Source: an uncultured archaeon (GTDB taxonomy: Archaea; Thermoproteota; Nitrososphaeria; Conexivisphaerales; CALBHZ01). From it: DNA of 16,159 nucleotides. The notes under the pieces were generated by a model. It saw nothing but the letters and a program-made list of their open reading frames with translations. It was not told where the DNA came from and searched no databases. Made by a program: the position numbers and the translations under genes. Of this stretch, positions 1 to 6,421 are shown piece by piece. The stretch's first letter is position 1. The number at the start of each line of letters is the position of its first letter. The stretch lies in contig CALBHZ010000256.1 in assembly GCA_937892815.1 (NCBI GenBank), positions 1 to 16,159 on the forward strand, written 5' to 3'.

Positions 1-374
1 GTTCTAGGCTTCAGTATATAGGGGGGTCTTCCAACGATTACCACCTCAATTTCCTTAATGGCCTTATCTACTACCTTTTTCAACTCTTCCTCCTCCATCT
101 TCTTATACACTTCGATTGAAAGCTGAGGATAATCCCAGAAAACCTTTCCATCTTTAATAACGTACGGTACTTTTACCCTAACGACATCTCCCTTATCTAA
201 TTTCAATTCATCTACGAATATTCTATAGAGAAGCTTATTTAATTCCCCAGCTGCTCTAGCTAGCTCTTGTTGTGAAGCCTTACCCTTCGCCATCCCAAAA
301 AGCGTTCTCCTTATCTTATCGTCGTAAGCTCCTACGATTATAAATCCGCTACTTAATAGCTCGGTTTCGCTCAT
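1..374 (-). CDS. DUF2258-like archaeal protein, 3' part missing
   Basis: The reading frame begins with ATG at 374 and runs without a stop off the left edge, giving about 124 residues. The visible protein starts MSETELLSSGFIIVGAYDDK and continues with RRTLFGMAKG, an ELNKLLYRIFVDEL stretch, KGDVVRVKVPYVI and IEVYKKMEEEE. The pattern of SSGF-AGAYxDKxRRTLF followed by LNxLLYxIxxxELKxxKGDVVR resembles, from memory, the DUF2258 family of archaeal proteins of unknown function. I did not verify this by search. There is no signal peptide and it looks cytoplasmic. A TATA-like box at 398-405 places the transcript start almost on this ATG, so the mRNA is probably leaderless and the gene is separate from the operon upstream. 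A second ATG at 378 is in another frame. No function can be assigned. Confidence 0.7.
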   Translation of the reverse strand, partial: MSETELLSSGFIIVGAYDDKIRRTLFGMAKGKASQQELARAAGELNKLLYRIFVDELKLDKGDVVRVKVPYVIKDGKVFWDYPQLSIEVYKKMEEEELKKVVDKAIKEIEVVIVGRPPYILKPR

Positions 375-397
375 TCATGAAATATTGGTGTTTGGAG

Positions 398-405
398 AAT
401 AAAAA
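398..405 (-). promoter_or_regulatory. TATA box for the DUF2258-like gene
   Basis: On the minus strand the sequence reads CCTTTTTATTC. Its centre is about 26 bases before position 375, which matches the archaeal TATA-to-start distance and predicts a leaderless transcript for the ATG at 374. The assignment rests on spacing and composition only. Confidence 0.45.
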
Positions 406-430
406 GGTTGAGGTTATCTATTAAATCAAA

Positions 431-850
431 TTAAACTGCAGCGAAATCTATTACGTAGGGATCTAAACCCAGCCTCCTGTATTCCATTAAAATTTCTGAG
501 CGCTTAAGTTCTTCAGTTCTAAATAAATGACCTCTGCATTTTAACTTACAATCGGAGCTTCCGAAGCCCACGATAACTTCCCCGAGCTTAGAAATAGCCT
601 GGTTCACTTTACATTCCATCTTAACGTTCGTCTCAGCACAGATGGCTCCGATTAGTTCAACGTCGTTATCGGTTGTAAGGAAGTCTATGTGCCATTTTCT
701 TTTCTTCTCTCTCCTGAAATGTCTTTTAACTCTAGCTTCCAAGTTATTTAGAGCGCTACCGGTGTAGTAGTAATAACCCGGCCGTAACGACCATTTGTAA
801 ATCTTCTTCTCCTTCTTTAAAAACAGTATTAAGGTATATACTCCTTTCAA
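431..850 (-). CDS. DUF123 / GIY-YIG-like domain protein
   Basis: A 139-residue protein made of a single DUF123-type domain, a GIY-YIG-like fold found mostly in archaea. Visible marks are GVYTLILF at 3-10, a YYYYTGSALNNLEARVKRH block at about 26-44 (the YIG-like strand, arginine helix and histidine), KRKWHIDFL at 51-58, and a C-terminal GFGSSDCKLKCRGHLF at 95-110, where the family usually has a cysteine and SHLF. Family members have been seen alone or attached to endonuclease III, but nuclease activity is not established. The start is TTG at 850-848, overlapping the stop of the upstream phosphoribosyltransferase (TTGA), with an AAGGTAG ribosome-binding site just before it. It is therefore probably translationally coupled and the last gene of the operon. 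The endonuclease III gene of this window lies 12 kb away and is not fused to it. Confidence 0.82.
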   Translation of the reverse strand: MKGVYTLILFLKKEKKIYKWSLRPGYYYYTGSALNNLEARVKRHFRREKKRKWHIDFLTTDNDVELIGAICAETNVKMECKVNQAISKLGEVIVGFGSSDCKLKCRGHLFRTEELKRSEILMEYRRLGLDPYVIDFAAV

Positions 851-1545
851 GCTCTACCTTTAAGGAAGTTTGTGATTAACGTCCTAACTTCCTCTTCACT
901 TAAGTCGTACCAATTTTGATAAGCATCTGCAACGGCGAATATGGGAGTAGACCTTACGTTTAAACACATAATGAAGGCTACAAACGGGCTTACCAGAGAT
1001 AAAGCTCTCGGGTTTCCGGTAGGAACCCCTACCATAACCTTTGAAGCACCTCTCTCCTTTACGACTTTGCACGCAAGCATCATCGTATAGCCTGTAGCCA
1101 ATCCGTCGTCTACGACGAGGACGTTCCTACCTTTAAAATCTGGTTCTGGAATAAGCCGCCTCAATTCCTCGTACCTTTTCTTCGCTTCTTTAACTGCAAT
1201 TTCGATTTGTCTATTTACATCCGAAGCGGTAAGGCCTGCTCTATTTATAGCTAGAGTATCTAGCTCTACAGAACCGTTCCAAGCTACGGCTCCAAACCCA
1301 GCTTCCGTCGTCCATGGGTACAATACCTTTTTCACTACTATTACGTTGAAATCTGCGTTTAATACCTTAGCGACTTCTATGCCTACCGGTACCCCTCCCG
1401 CAGGAATAGCAACGACGATATCCACGGGTATGTTCTTCTTTGAGATGAAAAACCCAAGCCTTCTTCCCGCCTCTTGTCTATCGAAGAATACGTAGTTCTT
1501 CTCTAAAAGGTCTTCATCGTAAACTACGTTAGCCTCTAATTTCAT
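847..1545 (-). CDS. Phosphoribosyltransferase (COG1926-like)
   Basis: A 232-residue type I phosphoribosyltransferase. The PRPP-binding loop is clear at about 141-154 (NVLVVDDGLATGYTM, with the paired aspartates and the TGYT turn). The N-terminal FFDRQEAGRRLG at 20-31 and the AIPAGGVPVGIEVA segment at 46-59 are typical of the COG1926 branch, whose substrate is unknown. These proteins bind PRPP, but the base acceptor cannot be read from the sequence, so salvage of a specific purine or pyrimidine should not be assumed. The start is ATG at 1545. The gap to fau-1 upstream is 32 bases and holds a weak AT-rich box near 1567-1575 that could act as an internal promoter. The stop codon overlaps the TTG start of the DUF123 gene. 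It appears intact and cytoplasmic. Confidence 0.87.
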   Translation of the reverse strand: MKLEANVVYDEDLLEKNYVFFDRQEAGRRLGFFISKKNIPVDIVVAIPAGGVPVGIEVAKVLNADFNVIVVKKVLYPWTTEAGFGAVAWNGSVELDTLAINRAGLTASDVNRQIEIAVKEAKKRYEELRRLIPEPDFKGRNVLVVDDGLATGYTMMLACKVVKERGASKVMVGVPTGNPRALSLVSPFVAFIMCLNVRSTPIFAVADAYQNWYDLSEEEVRTLITNFLKGRA

Positions 1546-1577
1546 CCTATTAACTTACGGCCACCTATCTTTTATCT

Positions 1578-2531
1578 CTAACTATGCAGCAATTCCTTTA
1601 CCAACTTATCGATTAGACCGCTCGACTCCTTCTTAACTACGTTGGCCAATTTTTCGGAAATAATTCTCTTCTCCACGGCTTGATCTAAAAGATCTTCATC
1701 GATTAACTGAGGAATCGATGAGGGTAAAGCTACGATATCCACCTCTAGGTCAACGTACCTAACGCCGTTTTTATATATCTCCACAGGGGTGCAAATGTTG
1801 TAATAATATCCTTTAATTTCCCCTTCCTTAGAATAATACGTAGTCTTGTAGTAAAACGACGCCTCCTCAAATTCTGTGACAATGACGTCGCCGACTTCCT
1901 TTTCAATACCTAAACCATCATAGGTACCGTAAGAGATTACCTTTCTAGTGATTCTTATAGGCCAGGAATCGCTTTCAACCTTCCCATTTCCTAGCAATAT
2001 TAAATTGCCGTTGAGCTTCATGTGTGCGATCTCTACTGAGCTAGGTAATTTACAGCATTCAACCTTCCTCTCATACCCCTCTTTATCAATATCAACGCCC
2101 ATTTCAAGCTTCTTTTCCGCTTCCTCTACCATGGTAGATAGAGGAGGACCGTAGGCCTTAGCGTAGTGATGACCCATTAAAGTCGGACATACGCTACTCC
2201 TTATCTCATCGAGCTTTCTCTTTGAAAAATATGGAAATTCCACTTTAAAGGTACATAATTTCCCGGATTTCCCCTTTATCCAAAATACTACATCTAAAAG
2301 CTTCTCAAATAACAGATCCCTCAGCTCTTCAACCGCCTCCACCTCTCCGAACCCTCTTATACCCTGTAAGCTGTTCCTATCCATTATCGATATGTTAAAT
2401 TCGTTAATCTCTTCAGAATACCCTAACCTTTTCCTTATAACTTGAGATGGATTATATAGCTTCCCTCCGTGATCAACTATTAGCTTCGAGAGAGCCGTTG
2501 AGTAAATCCCTCTTATATACGCCTTAAGCAT
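1578..2531 (-). CDS. fau-1: FAU-1 family RNA-binding protein / ribonuclease E/G-like, short form
   Basis: A 317-residue member of the FAU-1 (AU-1) family, archaeal proteins that bind AU-rich RNA and are described as RNase E/G-related. The N-terminal signature RGIYSTALSKLIVDHG (7-22) is followed by YNPSQVIRKR (26-35). The middle contains LDEIRSSVCPTLMGHHYAKAYG (107-128). The C-terminal DUF402 domain is well preserved: YYSKEGEIKGYYYNICTPVE (232-251) and GVRYVDLEVDIVALP (256-270). Family members I know of are usually well above 400 residues. This one is shorter because the S1-like region between the N-terminal half and the LDEIR block looks strongly reduced. The ATG at 2531 has an excellent Shine-Dalgarno sequence (GAGGTG, 4 bases upstream). 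It lies 11 bases after sufB and is probably co-transcribed with sufCB. Cleavage activity of this short form is uncertain. Confidence 0.85.
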   Translation of the reverse strand: MLKAYIRGIYSTALSKLIVDHGGKLYNPSQVIRKRLGYSEEINEFNISIMDRNSLQGIRGFGEVEAVEELRDLLFEKLLDVVFWIKGKSGKLCTFKVEFPYFSKRKLDEIRSSVCPTLMGHHYAKAYGPPLSTMVEEAEKKLEMGVDIDKEGYERKVECCKLPSSVEIAHMKLNGNLILLGNGKVESDSWPIRITRKVISYGTYDGLGIEKEVGDVIVTEFEEASFYYKTTYYSKEGEIKGYYYNICTPVEIYKNGVRYVDLEVDIVALPSSIPQLIDEDLLDQAVEKRIISEKLANVVKKESSGLIDKLVKELLHS

Positions 2532-2542
2532 ACAACCACCTC

Positions 2543-3742
2543 TTAAAGAAGTGAGGTGGCGCTTCTCTCTATAGTATTCCTTATTTCATCTTCAAGCCTT
2601 GAAGGAACGCCCTTAGCCTCCACCCTTAAAAACCCTCTAACTAAAGTAGAGATCGCTTCCTCCCTACTTAATCCTTTAGCTACTAAGTAATTTACCTCAT
2701 CTTCAGCTATTTTACCTAATGCTGCTTCATGAGTTAGCTCAGCTCCCTCCCCATAGGATTTCAACGATGGAACGGCTTGTACTACGGCTTCCCCTCCCTT
2801 CAATAGAGCTCTACACTCTACGTGTCCTTTAGTATTCACGGCCTTACTAACAATATACCCCCTTGCTACGATCTTGCTTTTCCCAGCGGCGAATATCTTT
2901 GAAACTATCTCTACGGACGTATTCTCAGCTTCTAAAAAGGCCTCGGTTCCGAAATCGAGGTCTCCGCTAGACGTAATTGCAACGTTAGATAGATAGGCCC
3001 TCGCCCCTTCTCCCTTTAAATATACTTTAGGTAGAGCTTGAAGGCTCGGTACGGGTGATGTAATAATGTAGTGGCTTACAAACGTCCCTCCTTCTTCCAC
3101 ATATACCACCGTTCTAGGCCTAACGTGTACGGCGTTTCTCCAATTGTGTATCATTACGAACCCTAGAAAGGCGCCTCTTTTAACGTACATCTCGGTAACT
3201 CCTATGTGTACCCCTACCTTTTCCGGCATAACCGTACATCCGGTTACAACGTATATCCTCGAATTTTCTTCAGCTATTACTACGTTATGGGGAGCTTGGA
3301 TAGCTCCATGCGATCTCAAAAAAAGACAAGATTGAAAAGGCGTATCTATCATAGCTCCTTTCTTAGACTTGATGAAATATCCCTCTGGAGGCATAAAGTA
3401 AACGGTAGCCGTATACTTATCCGTAGCTGGATCTATTAGCTTCCATAAATATCTCTCCTTTTCCTCCTCGCTGAATTCCGAGATCGATTTTATCTCTAAA
3501 CCGTTAAACCCAAACTTCTTAAACACCGCCTTTTGATCTATTTGTAAAAAACCTCCGGCTTTAAAATCTCCAGCGAACCCTACCTCCTCCATGTACTTCC
3601 TCTCTCTAGAGGGTAGTTCTTCAATTCCCTTCAAGTCCTTCAAGTTAGTAGGAGCTGGAGAGAATGATGATAGATCTATATCTATTCCGTATTCTGCGGG
3701 CTTCTTAAGCGCTTTTTTAACTCTCTCCTCAACGCTCTCCAT
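2543..3742 (-). CDS. sufB: SufB/SufD-type Fe-S cluster scaffold protein
   Basis: A SufBD-family beta-helix scaffold that works with the SufC ATPase to assemble Fe-S clusters in the cytoplasm. Counting from ATG at 3742 it has 399 residues. The C-terminal half carries the functional core: a cysteine in the HVECRALL stretch (C310), in the position of the cluster/sulfur-handling cysteine of E. coli SufB, and a THEAALGKI motif (H338, E339) matching its conserved HEA. It ends with the family's EDEVNYLVAKGLSREEAI helix region. The protein is shorter than bacterial SufB and there is no separate sufD, as in the minimal two-gene SUF systems of archaea. A GTG at 3751 would overlap the sufC stop and add three residues. 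I prefer the ATG at 3742 because a good AAGGTGA ribosome-binding site lies 6-9 bases before it and would be inside the gene otherwise. Confidence 0.92.
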   Translation of the reverse strand: MESVEERVKKALKKPAEYGIDIDLSSFSPAPTNLKDLKGIEELPSRERKYMEEVGFAGDFKAGGFLQIDQKAVFKKFGFNGLEIKSISEFSEEEKERYLWKLIDPATDKYTATVYFMPPEGYFIKSKKGAMIDTPFQSCLFLRSHGAIQAPHNVVIAEENSRIYVVTGCTVMPEKVGVHIGVTEMYVKRGAFLGFVMIHNWRNAVHVRPRTVVYVEEGGTFVSHYIITSPVPSLQALPKVYLKGEGARAYLSNVAITSSGDLDFGTEAFLEAENTSVEIVSKIFAAGKSKIVARGYIVSKAVNTKGHVECRALLKGGEAVVQAVPSLKSYGEGAELTHEAALGKIAEDEVNYLVAKGLSREEAISTLVRGFLRVEAKGVPSRLEDEIRNTIERSATSLL

Positions 3743-3747
3743 TAAAA

Positions 3748-4482
3748 TCACCTTCTAACTCTAAACGAGAAGCAGTCAACGCACTTCTTAAATCCCATCT
3801 TATGGATTGTAGATACTATATCTTCAGCAGGACCGTGACATCCTATAGTTCCGTTTAATAAGACATACGCATCCTCAGCTAATACGTACCTAGCTATTAA
3901 CCCGCTATGGGTAACTATGAGAGCAGAGCTTCCTTCAATAATAGCGTCCTCTATCGCCCTTCCTACAAGCCCAATGCTCTCCACGTCAACCCCACTATCC
4001 GGTTCATCAAGCAACAAGACCTTAGGTTTCTGAGCAAGCGTTAAAAGTAGCTCCGCTCTCTTTATTTCTCCTCCGCTAAATCCATCGAATAAATTCCTAT
4101 CTAGAAACTGTGAAAGCTTAAGCTTCTCAGCCATCTGTTTAAGCTCCTGCATCGTAAGGCCGCTCCGCTCTCCAATCTTTCCTAAAATTTCCCTTAGCTT
4201 TACCCCTCTAATCTTAGGAGGGTTTTGGAAAGCTAATGAAAGACCCCTTTTAATTCTCTCTTCCATGGGTAAGTTGGTAATATCTTCTCCATCTAACATT
4301 ATCTTTCCTCTTTCGAGCTTAACATTCGGATGTCCTATAATGCCGAATAATAAGCTCGTTTTCCCTGAGCCGTTAGGACCTAGCAAAAAGGTAGCTTTCC
4401 TCGGCAAAGTTTTCAAACTAACGTTTCTCAAAATCTCCTTACCTTTAATTGATATAAATAAGCCCGAAATCTCTAAGCTCAT
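3748..4482 (-). CDS. sufC: SufC-type ABC ATPase of Fe-S cluster assembly
   Basis: A 244-residue soluble ABC ATPase, partner of SufB. The Walker A motif GPNGSGKT is at 35-42, the Q-loop glutamine at about 86 (FQNPP), the ABC signature SGGEIKRAE at 136-144, Walker B with the catalytic glutamate VLLLDEPDSGVD at 155-166, and the switch histidine in THSG at 191-194. There are no membrane segments, as expected for SufC. The C-terminus has a CVDC pair (234-237) that bacterial SufC proteins I know do not show, a possible metal or redox site. The ATG at 4482 sits about 5 bases after the transcript start predicted from the TATA element at 4509-4517. It is the first gene of a probable five-gene operon ending at 431. 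Confidence 0.95.
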   Translation of the reverse strand: MSLEISGLFISIKGKEILRNVSLKTLPRKATFLLGPNGSGKTSLLFGIIGHPNVKLERGKIMLDGEDITNLPMEERIKRGLSLAFQNPPKIRGVKLREILGKIGERSGLTMQELKQMAEKLKLSQFLDRNLFDGFSGGEIKRAELLLTLAQKPKVLLLDEPDSGVDVESIGLVGRAIEDAIIEGSSALIVTHSGLIARYVLAEDAYVLLNGTIGCHGPAEDIVSTIHKMGFKKCVDCFSFRVRR

Positions 4483-4508
4483 CTTCTAAGCGTATAACGC
4501 GAACCCTA

Positions 4509-4517
4509 TTTATATAT
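4509..4517. promoter_or_regulatory. Shared TATA element between sufC and the BtpA-family gene
   Basis: The near-palindromic TTTATATAT sits in the middle of the 57-base divergent gap. Counting 26 bases to the right from its centre reaches 4539, next to the GTG at 4540. Counting 26 bases to the left reaches about 4487, five bases before the sufC ATG. No second convincing box exists in the gap, so one element may serve both directions. Confidence 0.5.
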
Positions 4518-4539
4518 GACTTAAACGCAAATTAATTAC

Positions 4540-5361
4540 GTGTACAGCCCACTTAACAATATGCTCAACTTTAAGGAGAAGCCTATTATAGGAATGGTCC
4601 ACGTTAGACCTCTCCCGGGCTCTCCAAATTTCTCCGGTAAGATAGATGAAGTGGTAGATGTTGCGTTAAGAGATGCGAAGGCTCTTGAAAAAGGTGGAGT
4701 AGATGCTATTTTAGTTGAAAACTTTTGGGATATCCCTTACAGGAAGGAGCCTAACGATCCTGAAACAATAGCTTCTATGACGTTAGTAGTTCAGAAAATT
4801 AAGGAAACCGTGGAGATCCCGGTAGGCGTAAACTTGCTTAGAAACGGGGCAATTCAAGCTTTAGCTATAGCGTACGTAACAAACTCCTCGTTCATAAGGG
4901 TGAATATTTTAACTGAGGCGTACGTTACAGATCAAGGCATAATAGAAGGGAGGGCAGATGAGCTCTCAAGGTACAAGAAGGCTTTAGGAGCTGAGAACAT
5001 CGCTGTATTGGCAGATGTTCACGTCAAGTACGCTCAGCCTTTATTCAAGAGAAGTCTAGGAGAGTCGGCTAAGGATTTAGTTGAAAGGGGAAAAGCCGAC
5101 GCTGTAATAGTATCTGGAAGAAGAACGGGAACGCCTCCGTCTTTAGAAGAGCTTAGGGAAGTTAAGAATGCTGTAAGGGCTCCGGTTATAATAGGAAGCG
5201 GCTTAAATTTGGACAACGTCAAGGATCTTTTAATAGCGGCCGATGGAGCAATAGTCGGAAGCTACTTTAAAGAAGATGGCGATATTAGCAAACCGGTAGA
5301 CGCGAACAGGGTCCTCAAGTTCATGGAAGCTGTAAGGAAGATAAGGAGAGGACTACTGTAA
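4540..5361 (+). CDS. BtpA/SgcQ family TIM-barrel protein
   Basis: A 273-residue protein of the BtpA family (PF03437), a TIM-barrel group. The N-terminus has KPIIGMVHVRPLPGSPN (14-30), then AKALEKGGVDAILVENF (46-62), a long VEIPVGVNLLRNGA strand-helix (91-104), LADVHVKYAQPL (157-168), VSGRRTGTPPSLEEL (191-205), and the phosphate-binding-like end VIIGSGLNLDNV (216-227) and GAIVGSYFKEDG (236-247). The cyanobacterial BtpA was named for photosystem I accumulation, which cannot apply here. The archaeal substrate is unknown. The GTG at 4540 fits a leaderless transcript from the TATA element at 4509-4517. An in-frame ATG at 4561 would remove seven residues but has no ribosome-binding site. The next gene starts 45 bases downstream with its own possible promoter. 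Confidence 0.88.
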   Translation: MYSPLNNMLNFKEKPIIGMVHVRPLPGSPNFSGKIDEVVDVALRDAKALEKGGVDAILVENFWDIPYRKEPNDPETIASMTLVVQKIKETVEIPVGVNLLRNGAIQALAIAYVTNSSFIRVNILTEAYVTDQGIIEGRADELSRYKKALGAENIAVLADVHVKYAQPLFKRSLGESAKDLVERGKADAVIVSGRRTGTPPSLEELREVKNAVRAPVIIGSGLNLDNVKDLLIAADGAIVGSYFKEDGDISKPVDANRVLKFMEAVRKIRRGLL

Positions 5362-5367
5362 GCGTAC

Positions 5368-5376
5368 TTTAAAATA
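5368..5376 (+). promoter_or_regulatory. Possible TATA box for the tandem RAM genes
   Basis: TTTAAAATA in the short gap after the BtpA-family gene. Its centre plus 26 bases gives a start near 5397, leaving a short leader that contains the GAAGGA ribosome-binding site before the ATG at 5407. Read-through from the BtpA-family gene is equally possible. Confidence 0.35.
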
Positions 5377-5406
5377 GGAGTTATTGATAAGGTATTTTGA
5401 AGGAAA

Positions 5407-5637
5407 ATGGTAGACGCATGCGTGCTTATTAGGACGGAAAGAGGTAAGTACAGAGATGTTGTTGGGAAGGTGAAGAGAATTAAGGCTGTACAAGACGCTT
5501 ACCCGGTTTTAGGTAGGTACGATGTAGTAGTACATGTATCGGCTAAAGATAGCAAAGAGCTAGGAAGAACCGTAATGAAGGTGAGCAGAATGGTTGGTGT
5601 CGTATTTACGGAAACGTTAGTGGAGGTGGAACGCTAA
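5407..5637 (+). CDS. Stand-alone Lrp/AsnC effector-binding (RAM) domain protein, copy 1
   Basis: A 76-residue protein that is just the RAM/AsnC ligand-binding domain (PF01037), with no DNA-binding helix-turn-helix in front. The ferredoxin-like pattern is plain: strand ACVLIRTE (4-11), helix with VVGKVKRIKAVQDAYPVLG, strand GRYDVVVHVSA, helix, and the closing strand GVVFTETLVEVE. In full-length Lrp proteins this domain binds amino acids and oligomerises. Stand-alone versions are thought to bind small effectors or modulate Lrp partners. The ATG at 5407 has a GAAGG ribosome-binding site. One base separates its stop from the next start. It and the following gene are clearly paralogous, with roughly 30 identical positions in an ungapped alignment of 75, which suggests a tandem duplication. 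The ligand is unknown. Confidence 0.85.
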   Translation: MVDACVLIRTERGKYRDVVGKVKRIKAVQDAYPVLGRYDVVVHVSAKDSKELGRTVMKVSRMVGVVFTETLVEVER

Positions 5638-5638
5638 A

Positions 5639-5866
5639 TTGGTTAAGGCCTGTCTCCTTGTAAAAACTACGCCGGTTAAGGGAGAGAGGGTCTTAGAGAA
5701 GGTTAAGAAGATAAAAGGAGTTAAGAAGGCCTTCTTGGCTTATGGAAGGGCGGACGTTGTAATATTAGTAGATACCGAAAAGTACGAGGAAGTGCTCAAC
5801 ATAACCTCTAAGGTACACGAAATAGACGGGGTAAGGAGCACTGAAACGCTGATAGAGGCCTGGTAA
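5639..5866 (+). CDS. Stand-alone Lrp/AsnC effector-binding (RAM) domain protein, copy 2
   Basis: A 75-residue RAM-domain protein and tandem paralogue of the gene just before it. It shows the same order of elements: ACLLVKTT, helix KVKKIKGVKKAFLAYG, strand GRADVVILVDT, helix, and GVRSTETLIEAW. No DNA-binding domain is present, so it cannot be a conventional Lrp regulator on its own. A hetero-oligomer with copy 1, or assembly with a full-length Lrp encoded elsewhere, is an inference. The start is TTG at 5639, one base after the previous stop, with GTGGAGGTGG in the end of copy 1 as a likely ribosome-binding site. No ATG or GTG alternative would keep the first strand. The gene ends 36 bases before the YrdC-like gene. 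Confidence 0.84.
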   Translation: MVKACLLVKTTPVKGERVLEKVKKIKGVKKAFLAYGRADVVILVDTEKYEEVLNITSKVHEIDGVRSTETLIEAW

Positions 5867-5868
5867 TC

Positions 5869-5878
5869 TTAAATATAT
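5869..5878 (+). promoter_or_regulatory. TATA box for the YrdC-like/THUMP pair
   Basis: TTAAATATAT directly after the stop of RAM copy 2. The centre plus 26 bases reaches about 5900, two to four bases before the ATG at 5903. No Shine-Dalgarno sequence precedes that ATG, so the transcript is probably leaderless or nearly so. Confidence 0.5.
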
Positions 5879-5902
5879 TACAACAACATTTTATTTTGTT
5901 CT

Positions 5903-6421
5903 ATGAACAAGATAGGATGTGAAAACGTAGAAGAGGCCGTATCCGTCCTAAAGAAAGGAGGATACGTGGCCTTTCCAACGGAAGCTTCTTACGTAATTGG
6001 TGTTAGGGGAATGAAAAATACCTTAACGATATACTCTAGTTTAGATAAGGCCTTAAATGAAATAAACCTAGGTCCTATAGGACGTATATTAGCAAATAAA
6101 TTATGGCCAGGTCCTCTAGTATTGAAAAGCGGTAAAAAATTCATCACCGTTTCCAATCATCCATGTGCTAAGAAGTTAATCGATAGCGTGGAGGGAAAAC
6201 TGAGCGCTATATACCTTGGAAATGCCGCAACACTTGATGACCTATTGAGCTTAGTTAGGAGAAGCCTATACAGTTTAAATTTGGCGATAGATAATGGAGA
6301 GGTGAAGTTTAGAAAAGGATATACGGTAGTTAAGGTAGAAGGATATGCGTACAGGATGTTAGTAGAGGGCTCTATTCCATTTGAGCTAATTGAACGCATT
6401 ATTAGAGAGGGGATAGTATGA
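5903..6421 (+). CDS. Degenerate YrdC/Sua5-like protein
   Basis: A 172-residue protein with the outline of the YrdC/Sua5 domain, the fold that makes threonylcarbamoyl-AMP for tRNA t6A37. The match is visible in AVSVLKKGGYVAFPTEASY (12-30), LWPGPLVLKSG (67-77), the NHP of ITVSNHPC (81-88) and the ending YTVVKVEGYAYRMLVEGSI (140-158). Key Sua5/YrdC features are missing or changed: the K-x-R-P motif after the first strands reads DKALNEINLG, the arginine before NHP is absent, and the S-x-N-x-S-G loop is replaced by LGNAAT (105-110). The frame is intact and ends overlapping the THUMP gene by four bases (ATGA), so it is not a decaying pseudogene. It may bind a nucleotide or RNA without the classical reaction. 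A functional Sua5 is presumably encoded elsewhere. Confidence 0.72.
   Translation: MNKIGCENVEEAVSVLKKGGYVAFPTEASYVIGVRGMKNTLTIYSSLDKALNEINLGPIGRILANKLWPGPLVLKSGKKFITVSNHPCAKKLIDSVEGKLSAIYLGNAATLDDLLSLVRRSLYSLNLAIDNGEVKFRKGYTVVKVEGYAYRMLVEGSIPFELIERIIREGIV

Noticed and set aside
3144-3439. Two plus-strand open frames of 63 and 77 codons inside sufB
   Set aside because: They lie antisense to a conserved SufB frame, have no ribosome-binding site or promoter, and their translations resemble no family.
5879-5902. Weak inverted repeat around ACAACATTTTATTTTGTT before the YrdC-like gene
   Set aside because: The arms match only over four to five A/T-rich bases, which is expected by chance in this composition.
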